Source: Selaginella moellendorffii (taxonomy: Eukaryota; Streptophyta; Lycopodiopsida; Selaginellales; Selaginellaceae). Taken from it: a stretch of 64,000 nucleotides of DNA. Positions 10,304 through 22,356 of the stretch are shown here, piece after piece (position 1 is the first letter of the stretch; each line of letters opens with the position of its first letter). The notes under the pieces are model-generated. The model saw only the letters and a list, made by a program, of their open reading frames with translations. It was not told the origin of the DNA and searched no databases. The position numbers and the translations under genes were made by a program. The stretch spans positions 1,890,290-1,954,289 of the forward strand of contig NW_003314270.1 of assembly GCF_000143415.4 (NCBI RefSeq), read 5' to 3'.

Positions 10304-13300
10304 ATGATCAACGATGGAAAGCTCTTCAAAGCTCAGATTCCTGAGAGATCGCTGCTGGCAGCTCCAGCTGATGGCGCCGCCGCCGCCGCTGCCGATTCTT
10401 CCTCGCCGTCGCCGTCTGGGAGTTCCAGAAGATCGGTGTTTAGTCATCTAGGGCCTCCCGCGAGTGACAAGGTAGCGATTGGCGCATGGGAATTTGTGGT
10501 TTGATTCGGGGATTTGATGCAGGAGCGCGCAGCTCGAGAGCGAATCGATGCACAGAAGTACGATGTGGAGGCGTGGGAAATTCTTGCGGATGAGGCCCAG
10601 GTAAATGCTGCTGCTTTCGTTGCTCACATACTTTTTGCCGATCCAGTCTAGACCGATTGCTCACGCGACGGGAATTTTCGAGCTACTCGTTTCTACCTTT
10701 CCAACTGCGGTAAATATTCTTTTCCTTTTTCTCGGACGTCTTCTTACGTTGGTTTCTCGTAAAGGGGAAGTTCTGGAAGATGTACGCGGAAGCTATGATC
10801 AAGGCGAGCAACGATGATGCGGTCCGGCATATCTTTAGCCGTTGTTTGCTCAGCTGCTTCCATTTGGAGCTATGGTAAACGAGTAACATTGTGTGTGCTT
10901 GAGCTGATGGTACTGTCTCCAGGAAATGCTACATCAAGTTTATTCGCAGAGTGAATGAACAGAAAGGCCCTGAATCAAAAGAGGAAACGAGGAAAGCTTT
11001 CGAGTTCACAGTCGGTCATGTTGGTACGTAGCTTCTACATTTGCTTCTTCGTATCTCATCGATTGTCTCGCAGGAATGGACATATCAGCAGGACCTTTGT
11101 GGTTCGAGTACATCACATTCCTGAAAACGATGCCCGTACGCTCGCTGGCTCCAAATGTTTTCTCGTTCTAACTCTTCCTTCCAACAGATTTCTAGTCCTC
11201 AGGAAGAGGCTCAGCGAATGCTCCTGCTCCGCAAAGCTTATCAGCAAGCTGTACTCTCCCCGATCCATCACATTGAGCAACTGTGGAAAGAGTATGAAAG
11301 CTTCGAGAACACCATCAGCCGGGCACTGGTTGGCAGCTACTTCCCTCCCTCCATCTCTCGTCTTCCAAGGAGAAACCTTGTAGCTCGTATGCAGATGAAT
11401 AAAGATGGCATTGTGTCTCCGCTCCGGCTTTCTCCGTTTTTTTTTCTTCTTCTTCTTTTAGTTTTCCTTTCTTTTCTTCTTTCAGTTTTCTTTTTCTCTG
11501 TGAAGGTCTTCTAAAGTACACGCGCTTGTTATGCAGGCAAAAGGACTTGTGGCCGACTTCCAGCCAAAGCACTTCAATGCTCGTGCTGTCTACAGGGAAC
11601 GAAAGAAGTTCTGGGACCAAATTGATCAGAGTTTGCTACCAGTTCCTTTTGCCGGTTCTTTCAAAGCAAGTTCTTTTTCTTGTCTGCCGAAGTTCTAACG
11701 TGTTTTCCTGTGACAGGAAGAACAACAAAATTCTTCGTGGAAGCAACTTCTTGCGTTTGAAAAGTAACTACAGCTCTTGAGTCCGTTTTCGTTAAAAGCT
11801 TACAAGGTCGATTGCAGGAACAATCCTCAGCGGTTGGAGCCTGCTCTTTTGGCTAGACGTGTGGTGTTTACTTATGAGCAAGTACGTCGTTTTTGTTTCC
11901 CTTGATTTTGTCGATTGAGCTAGATTTTTTGCAGTGCCTTATGTATTTTTACCATTACCCAGATATTTGGTATGATTATGCAATGTGGCTCGCTCAAAAT
12001 GGATCAAATGACAATGCTGCCGTAGTTTTTGGGAGAGCTCTCATTGCCTTGCCAGGTTTATGGAATTTTTAGTGATACTCAAAACTGACACTCGCTGCAT
12101 TTTCTTTAGATGCAACAATCATCTATTATGCTTACGCAGAATTTGAAGAAGCTAGAGGCTCCATCAAGGTACGAAAATTCATCTTTTGGCGATTTATATA
12201 CCACCGTTTCAATCCAGGATGCGAAGAAGATTTATGAAACTCTTGTGAGTCATGAAAAAATAGCAAATTCCTTGGCTCATATACAGGTTCGTTCGATCTA
12301 GGACTTCATTTGTTTCATCATAACGATTCTTCCAGCTGATGCGCTTCGTGAGGAGAACCGAAGGCATTGAGGCCGCTCGCAAGGTTTTTTCCGAGGCACG
12401 AAAGAGTCCTTCCTGCACATATCATCTTTACGTGGCGTGTGCCGTGATGGTTTTCTGCGTTGACAAGGACCCAAAGGTTTGCAACCTTATTTTTAACGCG
12501 TCAACAAAGCTGCTGTTTGTGCAGGTAGCGCGAGACATATTTGAGTTAGGATTGAAAAAGTACATTCATGAGCCTAGTTACGTGACAGAGTGCGTATATT
12601 AAAAAAAAAAAATCCTTGGTTCATAGTAATCCTCTGACTTCGCAAATTTGTAAAACAGGTATGCTGACTTTCTTTGTCGTCTAAACGACGACAGAAATGT
12701 GCGAGCACTTTTTGAGCGTGCTCTGAATGTTCTTCCAGCAGAAGAGTCCGTAGAAGTATGTAATTCTCAAAGTATTAGTCAAGGAACGTTTTGTAATTCT
12801 TTCTTGCAGGTATGGAATCGATTTTTGGCGTTTGAACAAATGTATGGTGACATTCCGAGCATGCTGAAGGTAAGAGATGTATGGCCTTAAGAACTGAGAT
12901 GTAAGTCACTGGCTTTTGTTCAAGGTGGCACAAAGAAGGAAAGAAGCTTTGACTGGAGATGATGGTGTCGCGGTAGCATCCTCAGAAAGCTCGATGCAGC
13001 AGCTAATATCTCGTTACCGCTTTTTGGATCTCTGGCCTTGTTCATCACAGGATCTCGACCACCTCGCGCAGCAACAGGTTGTATATGCATTCGTCTTTGT
13101 TTTTAATTAATTCTCTGTCTCCTACAGATTATGTTGCAAAAGCTGGAAGAGAAACAGTTGGCTATTGGTAACGTACAAGGTTTGCAATGCATTTCACACA
13201 CGCTTAAGTACAGTTTTCTTGTCTTATCAGGCGCGAAGAAGTCTCAGAACTCCGTAGCGACACCTCCGAAGAACTTGATTCGGCCAGACGTATCGCAAAT

Positions 13301-14047
13301 GACTCCGTATGATCCCAAGCCAGGTACTTGGAAGTTCCTGATCGCTTGCAGTTTTTAATTGTTTTCTCTTGTGTCATGTTTAGCGGGAAATGACGCCCTT
13401 GTGCTGAGTGGTCTGGGACTTCAAGGTTGTCTTGCTACTTCTTCGGGAAGCAATTGAACTTACAAATATGATTTCAGGTTCTACTGCTATGCCTGGATTG
13501 GCCTCTCGTGCGGGTCTTGGACGAGGTCCTGCGGATGATTCTTCAATGGAAGAGCTCTTGAGGCTCTTACCACCAGCAGTAAAAACGTTTCTTAGCCAGC
13601 TTCCACCTGTTGATGGTAAGTTCTCGTTTGATATACTGGAGCGAATACATATCGTCTCTGCTTCGTCGCAGGACCCATTCCCGATGTAGACCTGGTGATA
13701 TCTATTCTACTCGAGAATGAAGTTCCCAATCCCACGGGACCAAACGGAAGCACAAAGTCCGCAGCTGCAACATCAGGAAGAGCTGGACGCCACGCAAAAC
13801 GCAAGGACCTCGAAGGTAAGGTATCGATTCGTGCTGCGGCAAATAATTCACTCGTGGTCTTTGCTTTCCAGCTCAAGAAGAAGACGACGCAGCGTTACAG
13901 TCCCAGGCAGCTCAAAGTGGTCCGAAGGACGTGTTCCGGATGCGCCAGCTCCAGAGGTCGAGAGCCGTGAGCAACGCCAGCGCCAAAAGGCTACAACAGT
14001 CGTCCACTTCGAGCGGCTTAAGCGCCGAGAAGTCTGTAAGTAATTGA
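10304..14047 (+). CDS. CSTF77: Cleavage stimulation factor subunit 3 (CstF77/RNA14 homologue)
   Basis: Scaffold of the CstF complex that, with CPSF, directs mRNA 3'-end cleavage and polyadenylation in the nucleus. About two dozen short exons were traced in frame, starting MINDGKLFKAQIPERS (10304). The HAT-repeat/Suf core reads AAREIIDAQ-type start (ERAARERIDAQKYDVEAWE), FWKMYAEAMIKASNDDAV, CYIKFIRRVNEQKG, LWFEYITFLKTMP, HHIEQLWKEYESFENTISRAL, AKGLVADFQPKHFNARAVY, YFHYPDIWYDYA-like MYFYHYPDIWYDYA, LMRFVRRTEGIEAARKVF, ARKSPSCTYHLYVA and DDRNVRALFERALNVLP. The C-terminus has the PPVDGPIPDVD monkeytail region and KDVFRMRQLQRSRA. The intron at 11666 starts with GC, not GT. The stop at 14047 is uncertain because GTAAGT precedes it and could be a donor. 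Confidence 0.93.
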
Positions 14048-14795
14048 AGCCATCATTTCCTTCTCTTTCCTATGTACATGGATTCATTAACTTCCCTGAG
14101 AGGCCATTTTGGCTGGCACAGGCTCTCTTCATATCTAGCACGGCTTTTCTTCGTTCCAGTTCGTCAAAACACTAGAGCTCGCGAAGCCGTGTCGTCGGCA
14201 CTAACTCGGAGAAGAACTCTCTTTCCTGACGTAGAAGAAGTCGAAGGAAAAAAACGTCACGCATTGCGTCGTTTCATTCCGTTAAGGCCACCTTTCATCA
14301 CACGAGACGAGCGCTGCTGTACTTTTTCCCTGCGGTTGTAAAGAGCACAGCGAGCTCTTTCGTTTTGTCGCATAAAAAAACTGACCATCGGAACCAAGCC
14401 AAAGAGAATGTGATGAGAAAGAGAGAAACTACCTGGGCGCGTTCCATCCCAGACAAGAGTACGCATCCTTGACCTGGAAGGAATGGCGACCATTATAAAA
14501 CCAAGGTCAAGAACACACCACTCCAAAGTCCTCACGTGTACCTCTCTGCCGATAAGGATAGCTCCCTCTTTGTCCCGCAAATTCTTCCACCCAGCAGTCG
14601 AGAGTTTCCACAGGGACCAACGATTTCCCTCCACCTATACAGTCCGTCCACCACAGCCAAAGCTAAGCTCTCGCGTTTTCCAGAGTTTGTGTGGATGCCT
14701 GGCGCGAGGACCACCATCACCACCGAGCCAGTTCTTCGAGAGCTTCCACTTGATGAGAACGACGACGAGGGCGGCGAGAGAGCTCACTTTCAGCG
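14048..14795. other. Spacer upstream of AP2/ERF gene
   Basis: 748 bp between the CstF77 stop and the ERF start. Open frames here are short and have no family match. It should hold the CstF77 3'UTR and the ERF promoter and leader (CCACCTATACAGTCC near 14630). Nothing else was recognised. Confidence 0.4.
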
Positions 14796-15557
14796 ATGGT
14801 TGACAAGCTCTGCCACCACAAAGTAGCCAGGATCGAGGACGGAAGGTACTTGCCGCAGCAGCGGAGTAGTCACAGCAGCAGCCGAGAGGGATCGCTGCGT
14901 CCCAAGTATAAAGGAGTACGTAAGCGGAGCTGGGGGAAGTATGTCTCGGAGATCCGGGAGCCGAACAAGAGGTCGCGGATCTGGCTCGGCTCCTTCGAGA
15001 CACCCGAGATGGCGGCTCGAGCCTACGACGCTGCTGTTCTGTGCCTGAGAGGTGCCAATTCTAGCTTCAACTTTCCAGAGTTCCTGCCTGGCCTGCCGCG
15101 TCCTTTGCCGACCACCAACAAGGAGATCCAAGCTCTGGCTGTTTTCGCTGCTCAGCAAGCTCGAGTTACTAGCACCACTGCTACCGCTGCTGCTGCTGCT
15201 GCTGCTCCTAACTTGGTTCGTGTGCAGGCACCTCCATCAATCTCTTCGACTGCTGAGTTCTACCATCGGAGAAGATCCAGTCAAGAAAGCCTCCGAGCTG
15301 TTCCCGACGAGAGTGGCGGTGGCAGCAAGCGAGGCGCAGTAGGTCCAGTCGCTCAGAGTTCCAATCCAAACGCATCGTCTACATCAGCAGCGCCTGTGTC
15401 AGCACCGAACTCGTCGCGTTCCACGACATCTAGTGACACAGTACCGGCTGCTGTCGGCTCCACCGAGATACTTTCAGCAATCCCACTGTGGATGGACGCT
15501 CCAGAAGACGCGAGTGACTTGGATCTCTGGACGTATCCCGAGTTTCCATGCACCTGA
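14796..15557 (+). CDS. AP2/ERF transcription factor, DREB type
   Basis: Intronless 253-aa protein with one AP2 domain at residues about 38-95: [58 protein letters not shown]. The GVR, WGK, SEIREP and [16 protein letters not shown] blocks form the three-stranded sheet that reads DRE/CRT or GCC-box DNA. The valine in KYVSEIR fits DREB rather than ERF members, and RIWLGSF..PEMAARA resembles the TINY-like A-4 group. A short poly-Ala run (about residues 131-138, from a GCT repeat) and Ser/Thr-rich linkers follow. The acidic end ([10 protein letters not shown]) is a plausible activation tail. Stress or developmental targets cannot be told. Confidence 0.92.
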   Translation: MVDKLCHHKVARIEDGRYLPQQRSSHSSSREGSLRPKYKGVRKRSWGKYVSEIREPNKRSRIWLGSFETPEMAARAYDAAVLCLRGANSSFNFPEFLPGLPRPLPTTNKEIQALAVFAAQQARVTSTTATAAAAAAAPNLVRVQAPPSISSTAEFYHRRRSSQESLRAVPDESGGGSKRGAVGPVAQSSNPNASSTSAAPVSAPNSSRSTTSSDTVPAAVGSTEILSAIPLWMDAPEDASDLDLWTYPEFPCT

Positions 15558-15848
15558 AGCTGAGACGATTTTTCGCCGGGGATCTTGTTTTGGGCATTCC
15601 TTTTCTTTGTCCTATCTCCATCTAGATCAAGCAACATGTCAAAAGATTAGAAAACAAAATAAAGAAAGAAAAAGAACAGGAAAGAAGCTAGCAGCCTGTA
15701 CCTGATTCATTTCATAGCGAAGCCGTTAAATCAATCTTGCTAACAGTAAAGCAAAGAAAGCAATGTAAACGACCAACGTGAAGGAGCTAAAGTTGTAGCG
15801 CGAATGTTATACGAAAGGTCACAAGCGAAAAGAACAAAAACTACATTT
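15558..15848. other. Convergent 3' spacer ERF/TRM112
   Basis: A-rich 3'UTR material of the ERF gene (AATAAA-like AAAATAAAG near 15655) and of the opposing TRM112 gene. No gene was seen. Confidence 0.4.
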
Positions 15849-16504
15849 CTACACCTCGTCTTCGTTGAGGAGCATGTTTGGGATACCTTTCGCTACGGGG
15901 AATTTTCTCCCAGTCTCTGGACAGACCAAGTCTCCTTCCTCTAGATGGATCTGAGAAAAAGCGAAGCGTGACGAAGTGAGCAACAGGATTTTCTTTCGTT
16001 TTCTCGTTCGTACCTCAAGGAGAGCATGATGAAATCGCCGCAGGAAGTCATCATCGTCCAGCATTGAGGGCTCTACTTGCTCGGGAAGATCATTCACACC
16101 TAGCTGGAACACAATAAGACCGAGCACGAGGATGAGAAAGCTAAAGCAAAGAAAAAGAATTCGGAGCAAACGATACTATCAAGAACTAGAAGCTTTGTAG
16201 AAAATAGTGGAAAGAACGAACAAGCATAGAATGTAAGAAAACCATTTAAGAGACTAGCAATCGTCATTTTCGAAGAAACAATAGAAAGCATCTGGGCTAA
16301 CAAAGAACACCTTGAGAGCAAACTTACAGTCTTTGCGGCTTCCTGGAACGCTTTCCACTCGATTTTGGGGAAGGAATGGCGCAAGAACTGCGGATTAAAC
16401 TCTACCGTCTTGGTTTCCAGCTTGGCGACCTCGATGCCGAGCGGGAATCCCTTGCTGACGCCCTTGATGTTGCAGGACAGCATGTTGTGCGTTAGCAGCC
16501 TCAT
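15849..16504 (-). CDS. TRM112: TRM112-like methyltransferase activator subunit
   Basis: A small zinc-binding partner that stabilises several methyltransferases acting on tRNA, 18S rRNA and release factor eRF1. Three exons (16504-16328, 16103-16014, 15950-15849) give 122 aa, close to the family's 120-125. It starts MRLLTHNMLSCN and ends with the conserved block GDLVCPETGRKFPVAKGIPNMLL. The usual C..C in the N-terminal half is represented by the cysteine in LSCN; CPETG supplies another. It is divergent with WDR75, 60 bp away, and both products serve ribosome or translation-machinery maturation. Confidence 0.92.
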
Positions 16505-16564
16505 CGCGATCGCGCACAATCCAAGAACCCTAAAACCCCGGGTTTTATTTAGGGTTTTTCGGCT
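16505..16564. promoter_or_regulatory. 60-bp bidirectional promoter with telo-box palindrome
   Basis: The whole gap between two opposite ATGs. AACCCTAAAACCCC (16526-16539) is followed at once by its near inverse, ending TTAGGGTTT (16549-16557), so each direction sees a telo-box (AAACCCTAA). Telo-boxes are known in plant promoters of ribosomal-protein and other translation genes. No TATA box is present. Confidence 0.7.
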
Positions 16565-19500
16565 ATGGCGCTCCGGGGCGGGAGCTTCTTCGCCGATAAG
16601 CAGCCCTCCTTCTCTTGCGATGGGAGATTTCTTCTCGTGTGCACTGGATGCACGGTCTCCGTCCTCAGCGTCGCGACTGGACTCCGGGTAAGATCCTACT
16701 TGCATTTTCTCTTTCGCTGCTGCTAGATTTCGAGGAATGCGTGATCCAGGTCGCGGAGCTGCAAGGCCACACCGATAGAGTGACGAGCATTGTCGTGGTT
16801 AAAGGCCTGGAAGAGGCCAAGTCCGTGCTCACACACGCTTGGACTTCGTCATGGGACAAAACCATTCGGCTCTGGAACTTCATGACAGCGACACAGATCA
16901 CAGTGATCGACGTTGGCTACAAAGTAGTGTCTATGGTACGCGAGCAGCACGAAACTCTTTCCTCTCTATGTTCTATTGAGATGAAGTGAATTTTTCCGGT
17001 AATTTCAGGTGATCCCAGGAGCATCATCTACGCTTTCTGATGACAAGGGTGTTGCGTTCTTGTCCGTTGCGTGGGACAAAGAAGTGATAACTTCGAATGT
17101 CCAAGCTGAGCAAGAACAACAGTCTGAGTCAGAAGAGTCTGAGTCAGATGATAAAGAAGAATCGGGAGGAGAAGAAAAGATGGGAGGCGAAGCAGAAACC
17201 AAGATTTCAGACACAACAGTCATTCGCAAGACAGAATTTCGAGGCTACACTGGTCGAGTCTTACTACTTCATATAGCTTCGCAGAAAACGGTGGAGGGGC
17301 ACTTGGCAAAGGTTTGTTTTCTCAGAAGTTTGTTTTGTTTTGCTAAGTTTTCTACTTTCCAGACGAGTCTTCCGCGGGTGCTGGTGGCAAGCCGCAAGGG
17401 GAGCTTCGTTGGAATGGCTGATTCAGCGAAAGTCTGGGTATGGAAAGTCCCTGCTCCCAGTGTTGGCTATTGTTCGGAAGTTCAAGCGACGGTATTGCAT
17501 CCATGGCAACCTTTAACAGTTATGGCTTTCGATCCTACCGAAACCTTGGTAGCGGCTGCTGACCGGCGGGGACTGATAACAGTTTGGAAAAACGTAGGAG
17601 AACGAACGTTTTATTCGAGCGACTATCGTCGAGGAAAGTCGGACAGTGGACGGGCAGACGCTAACGATGATGCCGAGTCGAGGACAACATACCATTGGCA
17701 TCATAAAGAAGTGGCATGTTTGAGCTTTACCGCCGATGGCTCATATTTGCTATCAGGTGAGTTTTTTTGCATTAACTTGTAGTTTTCCTGATCGCTTTAT
17801 ATACACAGGGGGACGGGAAGCGGTTTTTGTCATGTGGCACATTGAGACTGGGAACCAACGGTTTCTTCCGCGCTTAGGAACTCCATTCAGATACATCACT
17901 AGCGCTCCTGATCCATCGGTGTTTGTGGTATGATGTTTAAGTTTCTCCATTGGCTTTTGTTGCTTACGTTTGGAGTTGCAGCTTTCCATGGCAGACAATT
18001 CATTGAGATTTCTAAACATTGGCAGCATGAGAATGGATCGCGTTATCTTCGGAATTAAGGTTGATATTGTCGTTATGATGCTAGTATCCTAACACCAAGT
18101 TTGGTGTTTGCTTTTTTTCAGCCTTATGTTACTTGTCCAGATACTCTTGAATGGTTAAATGTCACCAAAGTGGCTCTTCATCATGTCCATGGGACCGTAG
18201 CTGTGCCTACAGCAAATCTCATAGTCCAATTTTACGATGTCCTCCTCGACAAGCACGCAAATCAGGTATGCCAAATTCTTAAATATAATGTGCAGAACTT
18301 TTACATGCAGTTGTGCAGATTCAAGTGTCACCAAGAAATTTCGTATCCTTTGATCACTCGAGGGGTGATTTTGGACAATCGGTAAGCTTTACTTTTGTCA
18401 AAAGACTCTTATTAACTGTAGATTGTCATCCTAGACGCTGGTTACACACGTTGCATTTTCAGCGGATGCCTCAGTGATGGTCACGGTTGACCTCAGAGTT
18501 GCAGAAGCCGGTGTCGGCGGAGGTTCTTTTCTAAAATTTTGGACAAAAAGTTCTGAGAACATCCCCTATACTCTACACACTAGCGTTGATAGTCCCCATG
18601 GGTACGTACGTTCCTGCTAATCCGTTAGTACTTTTTTGAACTTGAGTTTTTTAGTGGGGAAGTGTTGGCTTTAGCATATCATCCCTCGAAGAACATTGCT
18701 GTTACGTGCTCCCGAGCCAATGATTTCAAGGTATGTCTTTGTAGTTTTCTGTGTGGATACTGATACTCGCCTTTAAAGTTATGGGTTCAAACGAAAAACG
18801 AGAGCAAGGACACCCACAACTGGCGATGCAGCGCAACTGGCTCCTACAAGTAAGCTTGATACGACATATTATCTTTCTTTCTCTGAAAAGTGTGATTTAG
18901 GCAGAAACGCATGCATGCAGCAGCCTTTTCGCACGATGGAACTCTACTTGCGGTAGCTGCTGAGGAACTCATCACTTTGTGGAATCCTCTATCCAACACT
19001 CTTGTCTGTGTATTGAGTATTCCAGGTGCATTCCATGAGGTATTGCTTTTTAGCTTCGCGTCTTCATACTTGAAATGTCTTAACTTCCTTCGAACAGGTT
19101 GTGGGAATGTTATCCTTTGTTCCTAAATGCCCGTACCTCATTTCTGCATCATTCGGCAAGCAACCTCAGCTAACTGTGTGGAATTTGTCCACTCTTTCCG
19201 TATGGTGGTCTTACCAAGTCGAGGTCGAAGGTAATCTTCTGTTGTCAGCTGATGGTTTCCTCAGACAGCTTTATTAACAGGCATCACTGTGGATCCAAAC
19301 GGCGGACACTTCGCAGTCCTCGCTTCGAGCCACACAAAACGGTATCATAAAGGAGGTGCTGAAGTTAAACGCAATGGAACCGCTCAAGTCTGCCTATTTA
19401 AGCCAGAAAGTCCGCTTCCAACCTCAGTCTGGGACTTTAAAGATGTAAGTGCGCGGCGCTGTGCGGCCTTATGCACCTAAACATATCCTTTTCTTGCAGG

Positions 19501-19937
19501 GCATTGGTGGTGCTCTCCTGTTCCTCCCTCCAACGGAGGAAGTGAACAAAGCCATCAACGCAAGCTCCTCCGAATCCAAGTTACTTATCCTCAACAAACA
19601 CCGGGAGTACGTTATATTCGATCCATACTCGGAGTCCAACCCAAAGCCTGCTTCCAAAATCGCGGCCAATGCCGCAATCGAAGATGGTAAGCTTCTCTCT
19701 TTCAGCATTTATCTCTCTCTCACTCTCGAGCCATCGTTCACAGCTCTCGACACATTTAACGCTATGTACCTCACCACAAACACATCCAAACCAATCGCCC
19801 AACACGATCAACTTAGCAAAATCACGTCAACACAGCCTTGGGGAGATCTCCTTAACGCACCCTCTCACGTCCTACCATCGCTCACCGACATCGGCCAACA
19901 AATCTTGGAGAGTTTCCTGCAAAAGAAAGCACAGTGA
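16565..19937 (+). CDS. WDR75: WDR75/UTP17-like WD-repeat nucleolar protein
   Basis: A subunit of the t-UTP/UtpA part of the SSU processome, which couples Pol I transcription to early 18S pre-rRNA processing. About 14 exons; the first (16565-16687) reads MALRGGSFFADKQPSF then RFLLVCTGCTVSVLS. Exon 2 begins with VAELQGHTDRVTSIVV and SWDKTIRLWNF, classic WD blades. Later exons give HHKEVACLSFTADGSYLLSGG, AVFVMWHIETGNQRFLPRLG, VSMADNSLRF-like LSMADNSLRFLNI and MHAAAFSHDGTLLAVAAEELITLWNP, as in WDR75's two beta-propellers. An acidic Ser/Glu-rich insert lies at about 17100-17200. The C-terminal exon (from 19499) ends GQQILESFLQKKAQ. A (CT)-rich stretch near 19690-19730 lies in the open frame and could instead be a short intron. 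Confidence 0.85.
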
Positions 19938-20032
19938 AGAACACAAAGAACACGAAGAACACTCGGGACTTTTGTTTCGACAAAAGGAAACATCTCCTTT
20001 TTTCTCTTATTCAGATAGCAATGCTGGATCCA

Positions 20033-21547
20033 CTAGAGCGACGGGACTGCCTGGTGGTGAACCAAATCCTTCCCAGCGAAGGGAGTCGTCCACTCCTGGC
20101 TGGCCAAGTCGTCCGGCGAACCACGGTAACCAGACTGCTGTCGATTCCATCCCTCGCTTCTAACCATGAAGCTCCGTGGCAGCGAAGAACTCAAGCCAAA
20201 GCTCGTCGCCGGCTTCGCGAATGGAGACGGTGGTATGCCCGTGCTCCAGTCTATAGTGTGGTAGTCCACGCTTCGGGCCACCGGGATGTCCCAGCTATCG
20301 GAAGGACTGCTCGAGTTCCCAGCACTCCACGGCGGATGGATCGACTGCGCCGGAGGAGCTACCGAGAGCGACGCCGGTGCGAGCTGCTGTAGCGGATGAG
20401 GATGGTGTAAACTCGTTGGAGAGCCGTGCTGGTGATACTGGAGTTGGTGGTGGTGTTGCTGCTGCTGCTGCTGTTGAGGGGACTTTATCAAATGGGGCTC
20501 GTCCAGGCGTCGAAAGCGTTGCAGCATGGCTTGCTGGTGACTGGGATGAGAATTCCTCCAGTCGGTGATGATGTCCCGCTCCCTGCTCTGCTGCTCCAGA
20601 AACTTGAGCGCCGGGTCCAGCCTCGCGGCGGCGGCGGCACTGACAGAGCTCAGCGAGTGATGGAGGCTGCTTGCCCCGCGTTGCCACACCGGAGGTGGCG
20701 GGAGAGGCACGGCCCTCAAGCCAGGAGGAACTGGGGCTGGAGCCGGACTAGCAGATGGCACCACCAGTTGACTTACGCGAGCCTCCGCGCTTTGCAGTTT
20801 TGTCTCCGCCACCTTCGAAGCTTGCAGATCCTGCCGCTGCGGCGCCGCTGCCACCGGCTGTCCACTGTGATCCCGCAGCCACTTGAGAGCAGCATCAATG
20901 TCGCCCTCGCAGGCCACGATGGCGCGCTCGATCTCGGCCAGAGGATAGCCGTGCCGCGTCTCGATGTCGGCGAGCCTGGCGAGCTGGTCGGATATGTCGA
21001 GCTTGAGGCTGGCATTCCTTGGCAGCGTCTTTGGGATCTCGCCGTCCTCGAGCAGAAAGGTGATGGACTTCTCCATGTCGCCCTCGTTGAGGATGAGAGC
21101 CATGGTGGCGCTCTCGCAAGAAAAGCCCATGGGGACGAGCTGCTGGGCGAGGCTGTCGAGCTTGCGGGACATGAGGTAGCTGGCGCACCGCTCCTTGAGT
21201 TCCTTGGTCTTGCGCTCCTTCTGCCGCTGGTGCTTCTTCTCGTTCTTGAGGCGGATCTTCTCCTGCTTGTCCGGGGAGGCGTCGAGCCCCGGGATGAAAG
21301 CTCGCTCCTTGGACGGGAGCTGGGACTGGTCCTCCGATTCGCCCGAGCAGCTGCCGTTGTTGGAGATGGAATCAAACTCGGAGGCCGCGATGGAGCTGGC
21401 GTCGTCCAGGTGCTTGGGCAGCTTGGGCTCGAGCGCGTCCAGCAAGTGGAAAGTTCCAGCGGGAGTGGCCAACGAGGAGCTGCTCTTGGACGATGGCGAT
21501 GGCGACGACTTCCATTGCTGCTTGGCGGTGGGAGCTTTCCGTGGCAT
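20033..21547 (-). CDS. UBA/EF-Ts-N-like domain protein
   Basis: A single coding exon of 504 aa. The start was set at 21547 (MPRKAPTAKQQW) because an acceptor-like TTGCGCAG lies just upstream and the upstream frame looks like leader intron. Features: Ser-rich N-terminus; a FDSISNNGSCSGESED block; a Lys/Arg/Glu-rich coiled segment (about 95-125); LVPMGFSCESATMALILNEG, a UBA-like helix set (about 137-170); and YPLAEIERAIVACEGDIDAA, a second UBA-like helix set (about 200-225). The tail is Gln/His/Ser/Pro-rich and ends in RSEGWNRQQSGY. It resembles the plant 'ubiquitin-associated/EF1B' family; a ubiquitin-binding role is likely but unproven. Its 3' end is only 95 bp from that of WDR75. Confidence 0.8.
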   Translation of the reverse strand: MPRKAPTAKQQWKSSPSPSSKSSSSLATPAGTFHLLDALEPKLPKHLDDASSIAASEFDSISNNGSCSGESEDQSQLPSKERAFIPGLDASPDKQEKIRLKNEKKHQRQKERKTKELKERCASYLMSRKLDSLAQQLVPMGFSCESATMALILNEGDMEKSITFLLEDGEIPKTLPRNASLKLDISDQLARLADIETRHGYPLAEIERAIVACEGDIDAALKWLRDHSGQPVAAAPQRQDLQASKVAETKLQSAEARVSQLVVPSASPAPAPVPPGLRAVPLPPPPVWQRGASSLHHSLSSVSAAAAARLDPALKFLEQQSRERDIITDWRNSHPSHQQAMLQRFRRLDEPHLIKSPQQQQQQQHHHQLQYHQHGSPTSLHHPHPLQQLAPASLSVAPPAQSIHPPWSAGNSSSPSDSWDIPVARSVDYHTIDWSTGIPPSPFAKPATSFGLSSSLPRSFMVRSEGWNRQQSGYRGSPDDLASQEWTTPFAGKDLVHHQAVPSL

Positions 21548-22356
21548 TGTTTCCTCCCCTTGTTTTTTGAAATACCTGCGCAAAGCCAACGGATTTCATC
21601 ATGCAGAGCCCTAGCGATTTCCATTCTCTATCCAGGCAATCGCAATCGCAAGCTCGCAACGCAGCAGAGCAGCAGCTCAAGAAAGCTCGAGCTCGCGCAT
21701 TGGCATTTCTATCCCAGCCGCCGCTGCTGCCGCCGCGAGGCGATGCTGGAGGGAGAGGAAATCAATCGCAATCGCAGAGCGCCGCGGCATACCTCGTGAG
21801 CCCTTCCTCCTCTGCGCGAACAATAACCCTAAGCCCGCGCCTAAAGCTCCAGGAGGGCGCAAAGAATGCGAGGAGAGTGTGAGTGTTCTGTGAGCGTACT
21901 AGGGTTTCCAGCTGGGAGCCGTCCCTTTCGGAGCCAGAGGTCGTATCCACCGTCGATTCCGACAAAACGTTTCCGTCCATGCTGGCACCATCCCAGCCGC
22001 TGATGTGCAAGCGCCTGGCCGACGGTGGCGATCGATCCCATCCCACCCCTAAATAGGCGCACTGAAGCGAGAGCTCTCCTCGCTTCAATGGCGCCGGGCG
22101 CCCACGCAACAGGCCGCGAGGATCAAATGTCGTGAATCTGGTATGGTTTATCTCCCCCCCTCGCCGTTCGCATTCGCGAGATCTATCGTACCATGGCTTA
22201 GGGTTTTGCGATCGCGATTGTGTGGGCCGATCGGATGATATTTCGTGGGTTTTCCAGCAGCGCGGAGCTGTTTTCGATCGACACCAGCGTCCTCTGGGAG
22301 CTCGTATGTGATGTCAGTAACAGAGGGTCTCATTGAAGATAAAGCGGATCAAAATA
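21548..22356. promoter_or_regulatory. Divergent leader and promoter region, UBA gene and DCN1-like gene
   Basis: Contains the non-coding 5' exon and intron of the UBA-like gene (to about 21880) and the promoter and leader of the DCN1-like gene. AATAACCCTAAG (about 21820) and CTTAGGGTTTTGCG (about 22198) are telo-box-like. The open frames here have no family match. Confidence 0.45.

Noticed and set aside
20426-21799. 457-aa open frame on the plus strand
   Set aside because: Antisense shadow of the UBA-like gene; no family motifs, and the minus frame has clear UBA blocks.
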